Counted from the first letter of the stretch, positions 41,427 through 51,209 are shown. The stretch is DNA of 64,000 bases from Bifidobacterium scardovii JCM 12489 = DSM 13734 (GCF_001042635.1 NZ_AP012331.1:2356001-2420000), one strand, 5' to 3'. Translations and numbers: made by a program. The notes: a model not told the origin generated them from the sequence alone.

Positions 41427-41978
41427 ATGGCCGAGGAAAACACCGAGACCGACGATCAGAACACCACGGTCGCGAAACCCGAACCGCCGGCACAGTCCGA
41501 CGAGGGAGGACAGAAGCCGCCGTGGGAGCGCGACGGCGAGGACTTCAGCCCGGAAAAGGCGTGGAAGCTTATCGAGAACCTGCGTTCCGACAACGCGAAG
41601 CTCAGGGAATCCAACGAGTCGAGCAATGCGAAGCTGCGCGAGATCGAGGATTCCAAGCTCACCGAGCAGGAAAAGCTGCAGCGCGACCTGAGCGAGGCGC
41701 AGGCGCGTCTAGCCGAGGCCGACCGGGCGAAGGCGTGGGCCGACGCCCGTTCCAAGTGGCCGCAGCTCAAGGAAGAGGATTTCGACCTTCTCGGCGCGGC
41801 GACGCCCGAGGAGATCGCGGACAAGGCCGCGAAGCTCGCGGCGCGCATCCCCGCACAGGCGGCGGACGGTGCGGACCAGAAGAACATCAACCCGATACTG
41901 CGCGCGAAGCCCACCGGCGGCGGCGACCCCACCGTCACCGAGAACGCCGACTGGCTGCGCGACGCACTCACCAAGTAA
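41427..41978 (+). CDS. Capsid scaffolding protein
   Basis: The 183-residue acidic protein has a disordered start, a long coiled coil (about 45-105, NLRSDNAKLRESNESSNAKL) and a C-terminal capsid-binding helix (TENADWLRDALTK). Position before the capsid gene and composition are those of phage scaffolds. GGAGAAAGG precedes the ATG at 41427. Confidence 0.88.
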   Translation: MAEENTETDDQNTTVAKPEPPAQSDEGGQKPPWERDGEDFSPEKAWKLIENLRSDNAKLRESNESSNAKLREIEDSKLTEQEKLQRDLSEAQARLAEADRAKAWADARSKWPQLKEEDFDLLGAATPEEIADKAAKLAARIPAQAADGADQKNINPILRAKPTGGGDPTVTENADWLRDALTK

Positions 41979-41988
41979 GGACAAACCA

Positions 41989-42936
41989 ATGGCTGACAAT
42001 TTCGACAGCACCATCGGCCGTACCGACCTCGGCACGAGCCTCATCCCCGACGAGATCTCCCAGGAGATCATCCAGACCATGCCCGAATCCAGCGTGATCC
42101 TCACCCGCGCCAAGCGAGTGCCGATGAGCTCCGCGAAGAAGACCCAGCCCGTGCTCGCCACCCTGCCCGAAGCGTACTGGGTCAACGAGGGCGCGCTCAA
42201 GCAGACCACGAAGACCGGCTGGGAGGACGTGTCCATCACCGCCGAGGAACTCGCCGTGATCGTCCCGATCCCCGATTCCGTCGTGGACGACGCGAAGATC
42301 AACCTGTGGGACGCCGTCAAGCCGCTGATCGCCGAAGCGTTCGGCAAGAAGGTGGACGCGGCCGCGATCTTCGGCGTGGACAAGCCCGCCGGATGGAACA
42401 CCACCGACATTCTTGCCGGCGCCACCGCCGCCGGCACGAACGTCGCACAGGGCACCGGCGCCGACCTCGCGCAGGACGTCGCCAAGCTCGGCGAAACGCT
42501 GAGCAAAAAGGGCTTCGCCGTCAATGGCTTCGCATCCCAGCCCGGCCTGAATTGGCAGCTCGTCGGCCTGCGCGACGCGAACGGCCAGCCGATCTACACG
42601 CCGAACCTGACCCAGGGCGCTCCGGCCAGCCTGTACGGCTACCCGCTCAACGAGGTCAAGAACGGCGCGTGGGACGCCACCAAGGCCGTGCTGCTCGCCG
42701 CCGACTGGAGCAAGTTCGTCGTCGGCGTCCGCCAGGACATCACCTACCAGGTGTTCGACCAGGGCGTCATCTCCGACGCGGACGGCAAGGTGCTCTACAA
42801 CCTCATGCAGCAGGACTCCAGGGCCCTGCGAGTCGTCATGCGCGTCGGCTTCCAGGTCGCCAACCCGGTCACCCGCATCGCGGACAAGGGCACCCAGTAT
42901 CCGGCCGGCTTCATCACTCCGAAGGCGGGCAAGTGA
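41989..42936 (+). CDS. Major capsid protein (HK97 fold)
   Basis: The 315-residue protein matches HK97-like capsids of Gram-positive phages: SLIPDEISQEIIQTMPESSV near the N-terminus, PIPDSVVDDAKINLWDAVKP and SRALRVVMRVGFQVANP near the end. The scaffold is separate. The ATG at 41989 follows AAGGACA. It overlaps the next gene by 1 nt. Confidence 0.92.
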   Translation: MADNFDSTIGRTDLGTSLIPDEISQEIIQTMPESSVILTRAKRVPMSSAKKTQPVLATLPEAYWVNEGALKQTTKTGWEDVSITAEELAVIVPIPDSVVDDAKINLWDAVKPLIAEAFGKKVDAAAIFGVDKPAGWNTTDILAGATAAGTNVAQGTGADLAQDVAKLGETLSKKGFAVNGFASQPGLNWQLVGLRDANGQPIYTPNLTQGAPASLYGYPLNEVKNGAWDATKAVLLAADWSKFVVGVRQDITYQVFDQGVISDADGKVLYNLMQQDSRALRVVMRVGFQVANPVTRIADKGTQYPAGFITPKAGK

Positions 42937-43505
42937 TGGCCAAGCAGATACGATTCGTTTCCCAGCCCGCCATCATCGACGGACAGGACGTCGCGGAGGT
43001 CGCCGCGTTCGACGACGCCGGCAACCCCGTCGACATCACAGGCGGTTCCGCGACCCCGACGCCGGGCCCGGTCGGCGCGGGAATGCTCCTCGCGGGCACC
43101 GGCGTGACCGTGACCCGTGACGACGATACTCAGGCGCTCACCATCGGTCTCGCGGCCAAGGGCGTGACCACAGGACTGATCGGCGATACCGCCGTCACCA
43201 GCGCACAGCTGCATGATGCGTCCGTCATCCCCGCCAAACTCGACGCGACGCTCACCGCAAAGCTCGCCGGACTCAAGGACGACGGTTCCGTGGCCGACGG
43301 CAAGGTAGGGGCCAGCGCACTCACCGACGCCGCGAAGGCCGCGCTTGCCTACACGCTGCCGGCTGCGACCGACAAGGCGTTGGGCGGCGTCAGAAAGGGC
43401 GCTGCCGTGCCTAACCTCGCGGCCGACGCCCCTGCGGCGGACATAGCGGCAACGGTCAACAGCCTGCTCGCGCAGTTGCGCGCCGCCGGCGTGATCGCCG
43501 CCTAG
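42936..43505 (+). CDS. Head fibre protein
   Basis: The 189-residue protein begins MAKQIRFVSQPA and ends with TDKALGGVRKGAAVPNLAAD plus a helical tail, the signature of head-fibre proteins that decorate capsids. It is translationally coupled to the capsid gene (TGATG). Confidence 0.85.
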   Translation: MAKQIRFVSQPAIIDGQDVAEVAAFDDAGNPVDITGGSATPTPGPVGAGMLLAGTGVTVTRDDDTQALTIGLAAKGVTTGLIGDTAVTSAQLHDASVIPAKLDATLTAKLAGLKDDGSVADGKVGASALTDAAKAALAYTLPAATDKALGGVRKGAAVPNLAADAPAADIAATVNSLLAQLRAAGVIAA

Positions 43506-43524
43506 CGTCGAGAGGAGGCAGACG

Positions 43525-44019
43525 ATGGCAGCACTCCCCCCGTTTGCCGACGAAACGGCCCTGGGCGAATGGCTCGGCGAGGACATCACCGACGAAAAGG
43601 ACGTGAAACGCGCCCAACGGTGCCTCCGCGCCGCATCGAACCGCATCCGCCGGTACACGAAGCGCAGTTGGGTCGACGAGAACAACAAGCTCGTCGACCC
43701 GCTGCCGGAGGACATCGAGGATGTGACGCTCGCCTGCGCCGGCAGGTTCTATTCGAACCCGGAGGGCGAGACCTCATGGTCAAGGCAGATCGACGACGGC
43801 ATGGACGGCGGCAGCAGAAAGGTCGACGAGGCCGGCCTGTATCTGACCGCCAGCGAAATGCAGACACTGGACGACCTGATCGCCGACCAATCCCCCCTGA
43901 TCGGCGGGTTGGGAGTCATCTCCACCACACGGGACGAACATGCCAGTCTCGACATGCTCCCCTACTGGTTCGACGATGACGACTCCCCCGGATTCCTGAA
44001 CGCGAAGGTGAGCCGATGA
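43525..44019 (+). CDS. Head-tail connector protein
   Basis: The 164-residue protein has the helical plan of gp6/gp15-type adaptor proteins (VKRAQRCLRAASNRIRRYTK, EDIEDVTLACAGRFYSNPEG) and sits directly after the head fibre gene. AGAGGAGG precedes the start. Confidence 0.8.
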   Translation: MAALPPFADETALGEWLGEDITDEKDVKRAQRCLRAASNRIRRYTKRSWVDENNKLVDPLPEDIEDVTLACAGRFYSNPEGETSWSRQIDDGMDGGSRKVDEAGLYLTASEMQTLDDLIADQSPLIGGLGVISTTRDEHASLDMLPYWFDDDDSPGFLNAKVSR

Positions 44020-44450
44020 ATGGCGCGTTCCGCCCCGCCAGCCTAAAACGACTGCGCGGTTTCGCCGAATCGCTGATGACGGACACGTATCGCATCAGCC
44101 GGTACACGGGGGAGACCACGGTGGACCCCGATACCGGGGTCGGCACGCCCGTGATGAGACCGGTCTACGAGGGCAAGGGCAAGCTGCAGACCTCGGGAGG
44201 CGAGGCGTCCGACAGGGTGAGCGCCACCGGAGCGTCCAGCAACGTCGGTGGCAACGTCGCCGAATGGGCGCTCTACCTGCACCTGCCTATGAGCGCGACC
44301 GGCATTCGGGGGAAGGACATGGCCGAATGCACGGCCAGCCATGACCCCGAACTGGTCGGCCGCCGCTATCGTCTGGTCAACATGCAGTCCGAGAAGACGC
44401 ACGCGACGGCGCGACGCTGGAACGTGCGCGAGATCCCCAGGGAGGAATGA
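44016..44450 (+). CDS. Head closure protein
   Basis: The 144-residue beta-rich protein lies in the place of head-closure (stopper) proteins and resembles DUF6093-type members of actinophages. It overlaps both neighbours by 4 nt or less. Confidence 0.72.
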   Translation: MNGAFRPASLKRLRGFAESLMTDTYRISRYTGETTVDPDTGVGTPVMRPVYEGKGKLQTSGGEASDRVSATGASSNVGGNVAEWALYLHLPMSATGIRGKDMAECTASHDPELVGRRYRLVNMQSEKTHATARRWNVREIPREE

Positions 44451-44830
44451 TGACGGGCATCGACATCGACGTGTCCCAGGTCAAGGAACTGGCCGCGAGA
44501 CTCGCCGCCATACCCGAGCGAAAGCACGCCAGAATCGCCGCATCGGTGAAGAAGGGCGCGCAGAACATCAAGACCGCGATACAGGACGACGTGGCCGGCT
44601 CGTCCAACGAGGCCATCGCCCGCATCCCCATCGCCTATGAGATGAAGGATACGGGGCTGGTGGTCGAAGCGGACATCGCGCCACGATCGGGCGGCGCCGG
44701 CAGCCTGGCCAACCTCGCGTTCTTCGGCACGTCGAAAGGCGGCGGCACCCACCGGTTCTACGAGCATGGCGAAGAGGAACTGGATGCCACCGCCCGATAT
44801 GTGAAGGAGGTGGCATCGGACCTGCTATGA
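44450..44830 (+). CDS. Tail completion protein (HK97 gp10-like)
   Basis: The 126-residue protein has KKGAQNIKTAIQDDV and GTHRFYEHGEEELD, typical of gp10-like tail components. I start it at the second ATG (44450), 5 nt after GGAGG; 44447 is an alternative. Confidence 0.78.
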   Translation: MTGIDIDVSQVKELAARLAAIPERKHARIAASVKKGAQNIKTAIQDDVAGSSNEAIARIPIAYEMKDTGLVVEADIAPRSGGAGSLANLAFFGTSKGGGTHRFYEHGEEELDATARYVKEVASDLL

Positions 44831-45207
44831 ACCATCTCGAAGCCAAAAGCCGCGTCATGCAACTCATGCCCGACATGCCCGGCTGGCCCGTCCACTGGAA
44901 CACGGCCACCGGTCCGGCGCCCCCGTGGATCGTCGTCCGGCTCCTGAACGCCGGCATCGCGTTGAATGAGGCCGTGAACGTCACCTGCCGCGTCTGGGAG
45001 CTGGACATCCGCGTGGTCGGAGCGGACGAGGACGGCGTGAACATCGCGTGCGAACGCCTGCAGGACGCGTTCGACGGACGGCATCCCGACGGGATGGCCG
45101 CGCTCGTGCCGTACAGGGATTCCGGCGTGTACGCGTCGGAACTGACGGATCCAAGAACGGGATGCGCGTATGTGATGCGCGTCCTGTCATGGCGGGTCGG
45201 CGCCTAG
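44827..45207 (+). CDS. Tail terminator-like protein
   Basis: The 126-residue protein (PPWIVVRLLNAGIALNEAVN, WELDIRVVGADEDGVNIACE) occupies the tail-terminator position before the major tail protein. Its fold pattern agrees with gpU-type proteins. It overlaps the previous gene by 4 nt. Confidence 0.75.
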   Translation: MNHLEAKSRVMQLMPDMPGWPVHWNTATGPAPPWIVVRLLNAGIALNEAVNVTCRVWELDIRVVGADEDGVNIACERLQDAFDGRHPDGMAALVPYRDSGVYASELTDPRTGCAYVMRVLSWRVGA

Positions 45208-45263
45208 CCGGCCCGCAACCCATTGCAATAACCGGCATTCTTTTTTTTGAAAGGACACACATC

Positions 45264-45794
45264 ATGCCGAACAATGTGAACGCGCATCTGGAGGACGGGC
45301 GCGTCAAGACCGTCGCGGTCAAGTCGATCGCCGACGTGAAGGCGCCGACCCTCGCCGAACTGACCGCCGACGGGGCGGTCGACCTGTCGTACTGGCTCAC
45401 GTCCGACGGGTGGAAGCTGACCCACTCGCAGGACATGATCGACGACGACAGGGAGGGCGCCGCCGCCGTGGGCCAGATCCCCGGACAGGAGAAGTACACG
45501 GACGGCACTATGCAGGTCCTCGACAACGTGAACGTGATGAACGGGAACACGCCCGAGTCGAACGACGCGGTCGAACAGCTCGTGCAGGGCAGCAAATGGT
45601 ACATCGTGCGCCGGCGCGGCGCCGACACCGATTCGGCATGGAAGGAAGGCGAGAAGGTGTCGGTGTTCCCGGTGACCATCGGCATCCGCACCCCGGTCGC
45701 CCACGCCGCCAACCAGCGCCAGCTGAGCACGATCAGCTTCAGCGCCGACCCCGCGTCGCGGGACGAGACCGCGGTCATCGCCCCAAAAGCGTGA
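45264..45794 (+). CDS. Major tail protein
   Basis: The 176-residue tube protein (AELTADGAVDLSYWLTSDGW, VFPVTIGIRTPVA) starts at 45264 after GAAAGGA. Its last codons contain the slippery heptamer C-CCA-AAA, and a second product with an Ig-like domain is expected from -1 frameshifting. A terminator-like hairpin follows the longer product. Confidence 0.88.
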   Translation: MPNNVNAHLEDGRVKTVAVKSIADVKAPTLAELTADGAVDLSYWLTSDGWKLTHSQDMIDDDREGAAAVGQIPGQEKYTDGTMQVLDNVNVMNGNTPESNDAVEQLVQGSKWYIVRRRGADTDSAWKEGEKVSVFPVTIGIRTPVAHAANQRQLSTISFSADPASRDETAVIAPKA

Positions 45795-46063
45795 CGTCGG
45801 TGACGATCACCGCCCCTGACGGCGACACGCCACCGACGAGCGTCGAAACCGGCAGGACCATCACCTTGGCCGCGACCGTCACCTACGAGGACAAGACCAC
45901 CGGCCACGACGTGGCCTGGGCGTCCAAGGATCCGACCATCGCGACCGTCGCCGACGGCGTGGTCACCGGCGTGAAGGCCGGCACCGCGCGCATCAGCGCG
46001 TCGGCCGGCACCGTCACGTCCACCGACCTGCGGGTCGGCGTGACCAGTCCGGCAAACCCCTGA
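45782..46063 (+). CDS. Ig-like (Big_2) extension of the major tail protein via -1 frameshift
   Basis: From C-CCA-AAA (45782-45788) the -1 frame reads PKSVTSVTITAPDGD and on to 46063, about 92 residues. They form a Big_2 domain (TITLAATVTYEDKTTGHDVA, WASKDPTIATVADGVVTGVK, AGTARISAS). There is no ribosome binding site of its own, so frameshifting is the natural way to make it. Ig-like domains added this way decorate tails and aid surface binding in other siphoviruses. Confidence 0.85.
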   Translation, partial: PKSVTSVTITAPDGDTPPTSVETGRTITLAATVTYEDKTTGHDVAWASKDPTIATVADGVVTGVKAGTARISASAGTVTSTDLRVGVTSPANP

Positions 46064-46078
46064 CCGGTCCCCATGCTT

Positions 46079-46120
46079 CCCCGCGCGCTTCCGTTTCCCT
46101 TCCCGCGCGGGGAACCTTTT
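46079..46120 (+). terminator. Hairpin between major tail protein and tail chaperones
   Basis: CCCCGCGCG (46079-46087) pairs with CGCGCGGGG (46104-46112), followed by AACCTTTT. It may lower expression of downstream tail genes relative to the tube protein. Confidence 0.6.
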
Positions 46121-46158
46121 AATCGGGAGAAGGGGAATATCGGAACGGGAGAACACCA

Positions 46159-46680
46159 ATGGACATCACCATAACCACGCCCACCGCACGACAGGAGATC
46201 GTCACCGACCTCGACGCGTTGCGCCAGTGCATCGACGCCGCGAACCGGCTCAACGATCTCAAGGACGAGTCCGGACGCACCGAAGCGGAAGCCGCGGCAA
46301 GCCGACGCCAACGCGACGCGCTGACCGTCCGATTGCGCGAACTGGCCGACCGGGTGCGCGAATCCACGATCACGCTCACCCTGCACGGCCTGAAATCCAA
46401 CGAATGGAACCAGATCGTCCTGCAATGCACCACAACCGAACACGGACAGACCACCAAGGACCTGCCATTGCTGCTGAGCCTGAGCCTGCCCGCCATGGTC
46501 GACGGCCTGACCGACGCGCACGGCAAGCCGCTCGACATGGACCGCGACGAAATTCAACGCCTTGCGAAAAGCCTGACCGACACGCAGTCATTGGAACTCC
46601 TGCAGACCATCCAGACGCTGAACACGCCGGCCAGCGCACTCCCAAAAGAGATCCTGACCATGCTCGGCTCGGTCGACTAG
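46159..46680 (+). CDS. Tail assembly chaperone (gpG-like)
   Basis: The 173-residue helical protein lies between major tail protein and tape measure, the place of gpG. Near its end is C-CCA-AAA at 46641-46647, the slippery site for the gpGT-type fusion. GGGAGAA precedes the start. Confidence 0.88.
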   Translation: MDITITTPTARQEIVTDLDALRQCIDAANRLNDLKDESGRTEAEAAASRRQRDALTVRLRELADRVRESTITLTLHGLKSNEWNQIVLQCTTTEHGQTTKDLPLLLSLSLPAMVDGLTDAHGKPLDMDRDEIQRLAKSLTDTQSLELLQTIQTLNTPASALPKEILTMLGSVD

Positions 46681-47063
46681 CCGACCTGATCGCAGCCAAC
46701 CCATGGCTGCGCATGAACCTCGAATGCGCGAGGAAACTCGGCATGTCCCTCAAACGATTCCAAGGATGGACACCCACCCCGGCTGATCCCGTGGAATGGG
46801 ACGGGACCGAACAGGCGTGGATGCTCGCCCTGAACGTTTACGAAAGCGGATTGTGCCCGTTGTGCGGCATGAGCGTGGACTTCTGCCACGACCAGGACAA
46901 GGTCGAACATGCGTACCGGGGCGCGCAGGTCGAACTGTGCTTCGTGAGCCAACTGCGCGAACAGGCCATGCGCGACTATGAGGCGTCCGGCAGCGTCGAC
47001 ACGCACGCGCAGACCACCAGCCTCATGCCCAGACCCCGGACCAGCGAAAACCAGCAAGAATAA
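46641..47063 (+). CDS. Tail assembly chaperone, -1 frameshift extension (gpT-like)
   Basis: After slippage the reading continues PKRDPDHARLGRLADLIAAN and on for about 140 residues to 47063, giving a fusion of about 301 residues with the upstream part. The extension has CPLCGMSVDFCHDQ and helical stretches. This G/GT arrangement is nearly universal in long-tailed phages and sets the ratio of the two chaperones. Confidence 0.9.
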   Translation, partial: PKRDPDHARLGRLADLIAANPWLRMNLECARKLGMSLKRFQGWTPTPADPVEWDGTEQAWMLALNVYESGLCPLCGMSVDFCHDQDKVEHAYRGAQVELCFVSQLREQAMRDYEASGSVDTHAQTTSLMPRPRTSENQQE

Positions 47064-47079
47064 ATGAAGGAGCGTGGCG

Positions 47080-50000
47080 ATGGCCCTCAACGAGAACATC
47101 ATGATCCGTCTGATGGCCGACACCAGCAACTACACGACCAAGATGGCCGCCGCGTCGAAACAGGCCGGCCAGTTCGGCAGCGCGCTCGAGAAACCCATGA
47201 CCACGGGCGAGCGATTCGCGGCCGGCGCCACCAAGGCCGGTCTCGCGGTCGGCGCGCTCAGCGCGGCCATCGGCGTCGCCGCGGTCAGCACGTTCGCCCA
47301 GTTCGACGCGGCCATGAGCACCGTCCAGGCCAACACCGGCGCCAGCGCCGACGAAATGGGCCAACTGCGCCAGGCGGCCATCGACGCGGGCGCCAACACC
47401 GTCTACAGCGCGTCCGAGGCGGCCGACGCGATCAACGAGCTCGGCAAGGCCGGCATGAGCACCGCGGACATCCTCTCCGGCGGACTCGACGGCGCGTTGG
47501 ATCTCGCCGCATCCGACGGCATGGCCGTCGGCGAGGCGGCCGAACTCATGAGCTCGGCGATGGCCCAGTTCAACTTGACAGGCAAGGACGCGGGCAAGGT
47601 CGCCGACGCATTGGCCGCAGGCGCCGGCAAGGCGCAGGGATCCGCCCGTGACCTCGGCTACGCGCTGCAACAGAGCGGCATGGTCGCCAATAGTTTCGGC
47701 ATCAGCATGACCGAAACCGTCGGCACCCTCACCAGCTTTGCGAATGCCGGCATGGTCGGCTCCGACGCCGGCACCTCATTGAAAGCCATGCTCATCTCCC
47801 TGGCGAACCCGTCCACCAAGGCCCGGAACCTGATGGAGGAACTGGGCATCAACGCGTACGACGCGCAAGGCAAGTTCGTGGGACTGTCGAACCTCGCCGG
47901 CCAGCTCCAGGACAAAATGAGCGGCCTGTCGCAGGAACAGCGCAACCAGGCGTTGGCGACGATCTTCGGGACCGACGCCATCAGGGCCGCGAACGTGCTC
48001 TACAACGAGGGCGCCCAGGGCATCGCCGAGTGGACCAAGAAGGTCAACGACTCCGGGTACGCGGCCGAGCAGGCCGCCGCGAAGAACGACAACCTCAAGG
48101 GTGATCTGGAGAACCTGTCCGGCAGTTTTGAAAGCCTGATGATCAGCATCGGATCCGGCGCCAACGGGCCGCTGCGCAAGGCCGTGCAGATCACGGACAT
48201 GCTCGTGGACACGTTCTCGAGCATGCCGGCCCCGGTCCAGCAGGGCGCCGTCCTGCTGGGCATGGCCGCGGGCGCCGCGGCCGGACTGCACAAGATGTTC
48301 GGCAGCCTGACGACCAGCTCCAGCGGATTCGCGCGCACCATGAGCATGGTCGTGGATCCGGTGGAACGGTTCAAGTCCGCAGGGGGAGCGATCTCCTACG
48401 GCGGGCAGGCCATCGTCGCGGCCTTCGGGTCCGCGGACCGGCAGATGCAGGTGTTCGGCACGACCGTGAGCCGCACGCAGGGCGTCATGACCGGACTGCG
48501 CAGCATCGGCGGCAGCATCGTCGACCTGATGGGCGGCCCATGGGGCATCGCCCTGACCGCCGCCGCCGGACTCCTGACATTGTGGGCGCAAGGCGCGCAG
48601 GAAGCCAGCAACGCGGCCAAGGACGTCCAGTCCGCGTTCGAATCGTCCGGCGACGCGACCGAAGCGCTCGTCGACCAGGCCATGAATATGACGTTCACGA
48701 CCGGCGGGATCCTCGACTGGTTCAAACGCATTCAGGTCGACGCGCAGAACGTGCCCGACCTGCTGGACAAGGTCGGGTTGAGCGTTTCGGACATGGTGTC
48801 CGCCGCGGAAGGCGACGCCGGCTCGCTGGCGAAGGTCAACGAGACGATCAAGGAACTGTCCAAGTCCGCCGGCACCGGAGCGTTGCGTTCACAGGCGCTG
48901 CAAAGGGTCCTCGACCAGCTGACCGACGCGTACGAGACCGGCAGCGACGCGGCCAAAACCAAAAAGGACGCGTTGGACGACCTGAACGCGGCCACCGGGG
49001 AGAACACCGACGCGTCCAGCGAGAACGGCGACGCGCAATCCGAGAACGCGCAGGCCACCCAGGAGGCCGCCGACGCACAGTCGATCCTCGAGGACGGCAT
49101 GGGCGCGACGACCAAAGGCCTCGACGACCAGGCCGCCTCGCTCGGCGAGGTCGTCGACGCGTTGAACACGTACTACGGGTTCGCGCTCAGCTCGTCGGAC
49201 GCGATGATCGGCCTGTACGACTCGTTCGACAAGGCCACCGAATCGGCGCAGAAGAACGGCGCCATACTCGACATCAACACCGCCCAGGGGCGCGCGAACC
49301 AGAGCGCGTTGAACGATCTGGCGCAGGCGGCCGGCAAGGCCGCCGAAGCGCAGGCGCGCAACGGCGAGGGCATGGACGCGATCAACGCGACGCTCGACAC
49401 CGCGCGGGAACGCTACATCGCCGCCGCGCGGGCCATGGGCATGACCCCCGAAGCGGCAGACGCGGCCGCGAACGCCGCCGGCTTGACCCGGGAACAGTTC
49501 GACAGGCTCGCCAACAGCGTCAATCAGGTGCCCGACGACAAGCAGGTCAACGTCACCGCCAACGACGATGAGGCGAAAACCCGGTTGGGCGAACTCGGCG
49601 TGACCGTCCAGACCCTGCCGAACGGCGAAGTCAAGATCACCGGCGACAACACCGACGCGATCAACAGCATCGCCATGGTCAACGGGATCCCCGTGGACCC
49701 GAAAACCGGCACCCTCACCCTCGACAGCAACCAATACCAGATCGCACTGGCATTGGCCAACGGGGCGACGATCGACCCGAAAACCGGATACCTGATCGGC
49801 GACGGCAGCGACCTGTTCAACAAGGTCGCCCAAGCCAACGGATGGAAGATCGACCCGAAAACCGGGGTGATCTCAGGCGACGACGGACCGTTCAAGGCCG
49901 CCGCCCAAGCGGTCGAGAACCAACAGATCGCCGGCAAGACCGTGAGCATCGGCGCGGACGCGTCGGGGTTCTGGGGCACCGTCAACTCGATCCTCGGACA

Positions 50001-50418
50001 GGTGTTCCACGTCAACGTCGGCGCCGACAGCAAGGCGCACGGCGGGATCATCGGATACGCGACCGGCGGGCGCATACCCCGCCTCGCCGCGGGAGGCCCA
50101 TCGGGCCTGCTGGGCGGGATCGGCTCCGCGGTATCCGACTCGAACCTGATCTGGGCGTCGCGAGGCGAATACATGATGAACGCGCGCGCCGTGGACCATT
50201 ACGGAGTCGACTGGATGGACTCGGTCAACGCGATGCGATACAAGCCCGACACGAAGGTCATGCCCGCACCACCCTCCCATACGGAGCAAAGCGCGGCGCC
50301 GGTGACCTACGTGTCGAAAACCGCGAACATCATCATCCAGGGCAACGGCAAGACCGACCGCGCCCTCGCGCAGGAGATCCTGCAGACCCTGCGCGTGAAC
50401 GGATACGGAGGCGACTGA
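47080..50418 (+). CDS. Tail tape measure protein
   Basis: The 1,112-residue protein has the TP901-type start (IMIRLMADTSNYTTKMAAAS), long helical stretches, hydrophobic segments near 390-405 and 485-500, and a repeat-like late region with DPKTG units (about 870-945). Its length would correspond to a tail of roughly 160-170 nm by the usual ratio. The ATG at 47080 follows AAGGAG. Confidence 0.94.
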   Translation: MALNENIMIRLMADTSNYTTKMAAASKQAGQFGSALEKPMTTGERFAAGATKAGLAVGALSAAIGVAAVSTFAQFDAAMSTVQANTGASADEMGQLRQAAIDAGANTVYSASEAADAINELGKAGMSTADILSGGLDGALDLAASDGMAVGEAAELMSSAMAQFNLTGKDAGKVADALAAGAGKAQGSARDLGYALQQSGMVANSFGISMTETVGTLTSFANAGMVGSDAGTSLKAMLISLANPSTKARNLMEELGINAYDAQGKFVGLSNLAGQLQDKMSGLSQEQRNQALATIFGTDAIRAANVLYNEGAQGIAEWTKKVNDSGYAAEQAAAKNDNLKGDLENLSGSFESLMISIGSGANGPLRKAVQITDMLVDTFSSMPAPVQQGAVLLGMAAGAAAGLHKMFGSLTTSSSGFARTMSMVVDPVERFKSAGGAISYGGQAIVAAFGSADRQMQVFGTTVSRTQGVMTGLRSIGGSIVDLMGGPWGIALTAAAGLLTLWAQGAQEASNAAKDVQSAFESSGDATEALVDQAMNMTFTTGGILDWFKRIQVDAQNVPDLLDKVGLSVSDMVSAAEGDAGSLAKVNETIKELSKSAGTGALRSQALQRVLDQLTDAYETGSDAAKTKKDALDDLNAATGENTDASSENGDAQSENAQATQEAADAQSILEDGMGATTKGLDDQAASLGEVVDALNTYYGFALSSSDAMIGLYDSFDKATESAQKNGAILDINTAQGRANQSALNDLAQAAGKAAEAQARNGEGMDAINATLDTARERYIAAARAMGMTPEAADAAANAAGLTREQFDRLANSVNQVPDDKQVNVTANDDEAKTRLGELGVTVQTLPNGEVKITGDNTDAINSIAMVNGIPVDPKTGTLTLDSNQYQIALALANGATIDPKTGYLIGDGSDLFNKVAQANGWKIDPKTGVISGDDGPFKAAAQAVENQQIAGKTVSIGADASGFWGTVNSILGQVFHVNVGADSKAHGGIIGYATGGRIPRLAAGGPSGLLGGIGSAVSDSNLIWASRGEYMMNARAVDHYGVDWMDSVNAMRYKPDTKVMPAPPSHTEQSAAPVTYVSKTANIIIQGNGKTDRALAQEILQTLRVNGYGGD

Positions 50419-51206
50419 TGCGCGTGACCATCACCACCCTCGGCCAACCGGAACTCCGGCTCTCCATGAGGGACGACTCGCCCGCGAACCGGCCCGACTC
50501 GCCCATCGGGCCCATGGTCTGGCTCGACCGGCATCCATTGGACGGCTGGTACGACGGCGTGGACCTGAAAACCCAGGCCGCGGACAATCCGGCAGGCGAC
50601 GGACTATACATGCCCGCGCGCCTGCTCATGGCCGAACGCGTCGTCACCATCAAGGGCCATCAGACACGCAATCCCCATGACGAGGGATCCTCGATCGGCG
50701 ACATGCGACTGCGCGACCTGCTGCGCGCACTGGTAGGCCAACCGGTCACCCTGAGCGTGGCCGACACGATGGGCGTGCGCGAGGCCACCGGCTACGTCAG
50801 CTCGAAAATCATCTCCGGCGACGAAAACGAAAACTACGGGCTCCTTCGGTTCGCGATCATCCTGACGTGCCCGGATCCGCTCGTCTACTCCAACCCCGTC
50901 ACCTATCAGGCCAGTGGCAGCCGGATTATGGCGGAGAACAACGGGACCGCCGCCTCATGGCCGGTATTGGCGGTATCCGGCTCGCCGAAACGGATCGTGG
51001 CCTCGTTGGACGGCCGCCGGGTCGACTGGCGGTTCGACGACAGGCCGGTGCAGGCCGCGGAACTGGACTTCGCGACCATGATCCCCACCATCGGCACGGT
51101 GAGCAACGACGACGGATTCCAGATTCCGCCAGGACGCCACACGATCTCGGTCACGGTGCAGGGCAGCGCGGACGTCGCGCTGCGCGTACGCAACGCATGG
51201 AGGTGA
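50418..51206 (+). CDS. Distal tail protein (Dit-like)
   Basis: The 262-residue protein follows the tape measure with a 1-nt overlap, the canonical Dit position, and has its beta-rich plan (WPVLAVSGSPKRIVASLDGR, GRHTISVTVQGSADVALRVR). Confidence 0.8.
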   Translation: MRVTITTLGQPELRLSMRDDSPANRPDSPIGPMVWLDRHPLDGWYDGVDLKTQAADNPAGDGLYMPARLLMAERVVTIKGHQTRNPHDEGSSIGDMRLRDLLRALVGQPVTLSVADTMGVREATGYVSSKIISGDENENYGLLRFAIILTCPDPLVYSNPVTYQASGSRIMAENNGTAASWPVLAVSGSPKRIVASLDGRRVDWRFDDRPVQAAELDFATMIPTIGTVSNDDGFQIPPGRHTISVTVQGSADVALRVRNAWR

Positions 51207-51209
51207 ACC

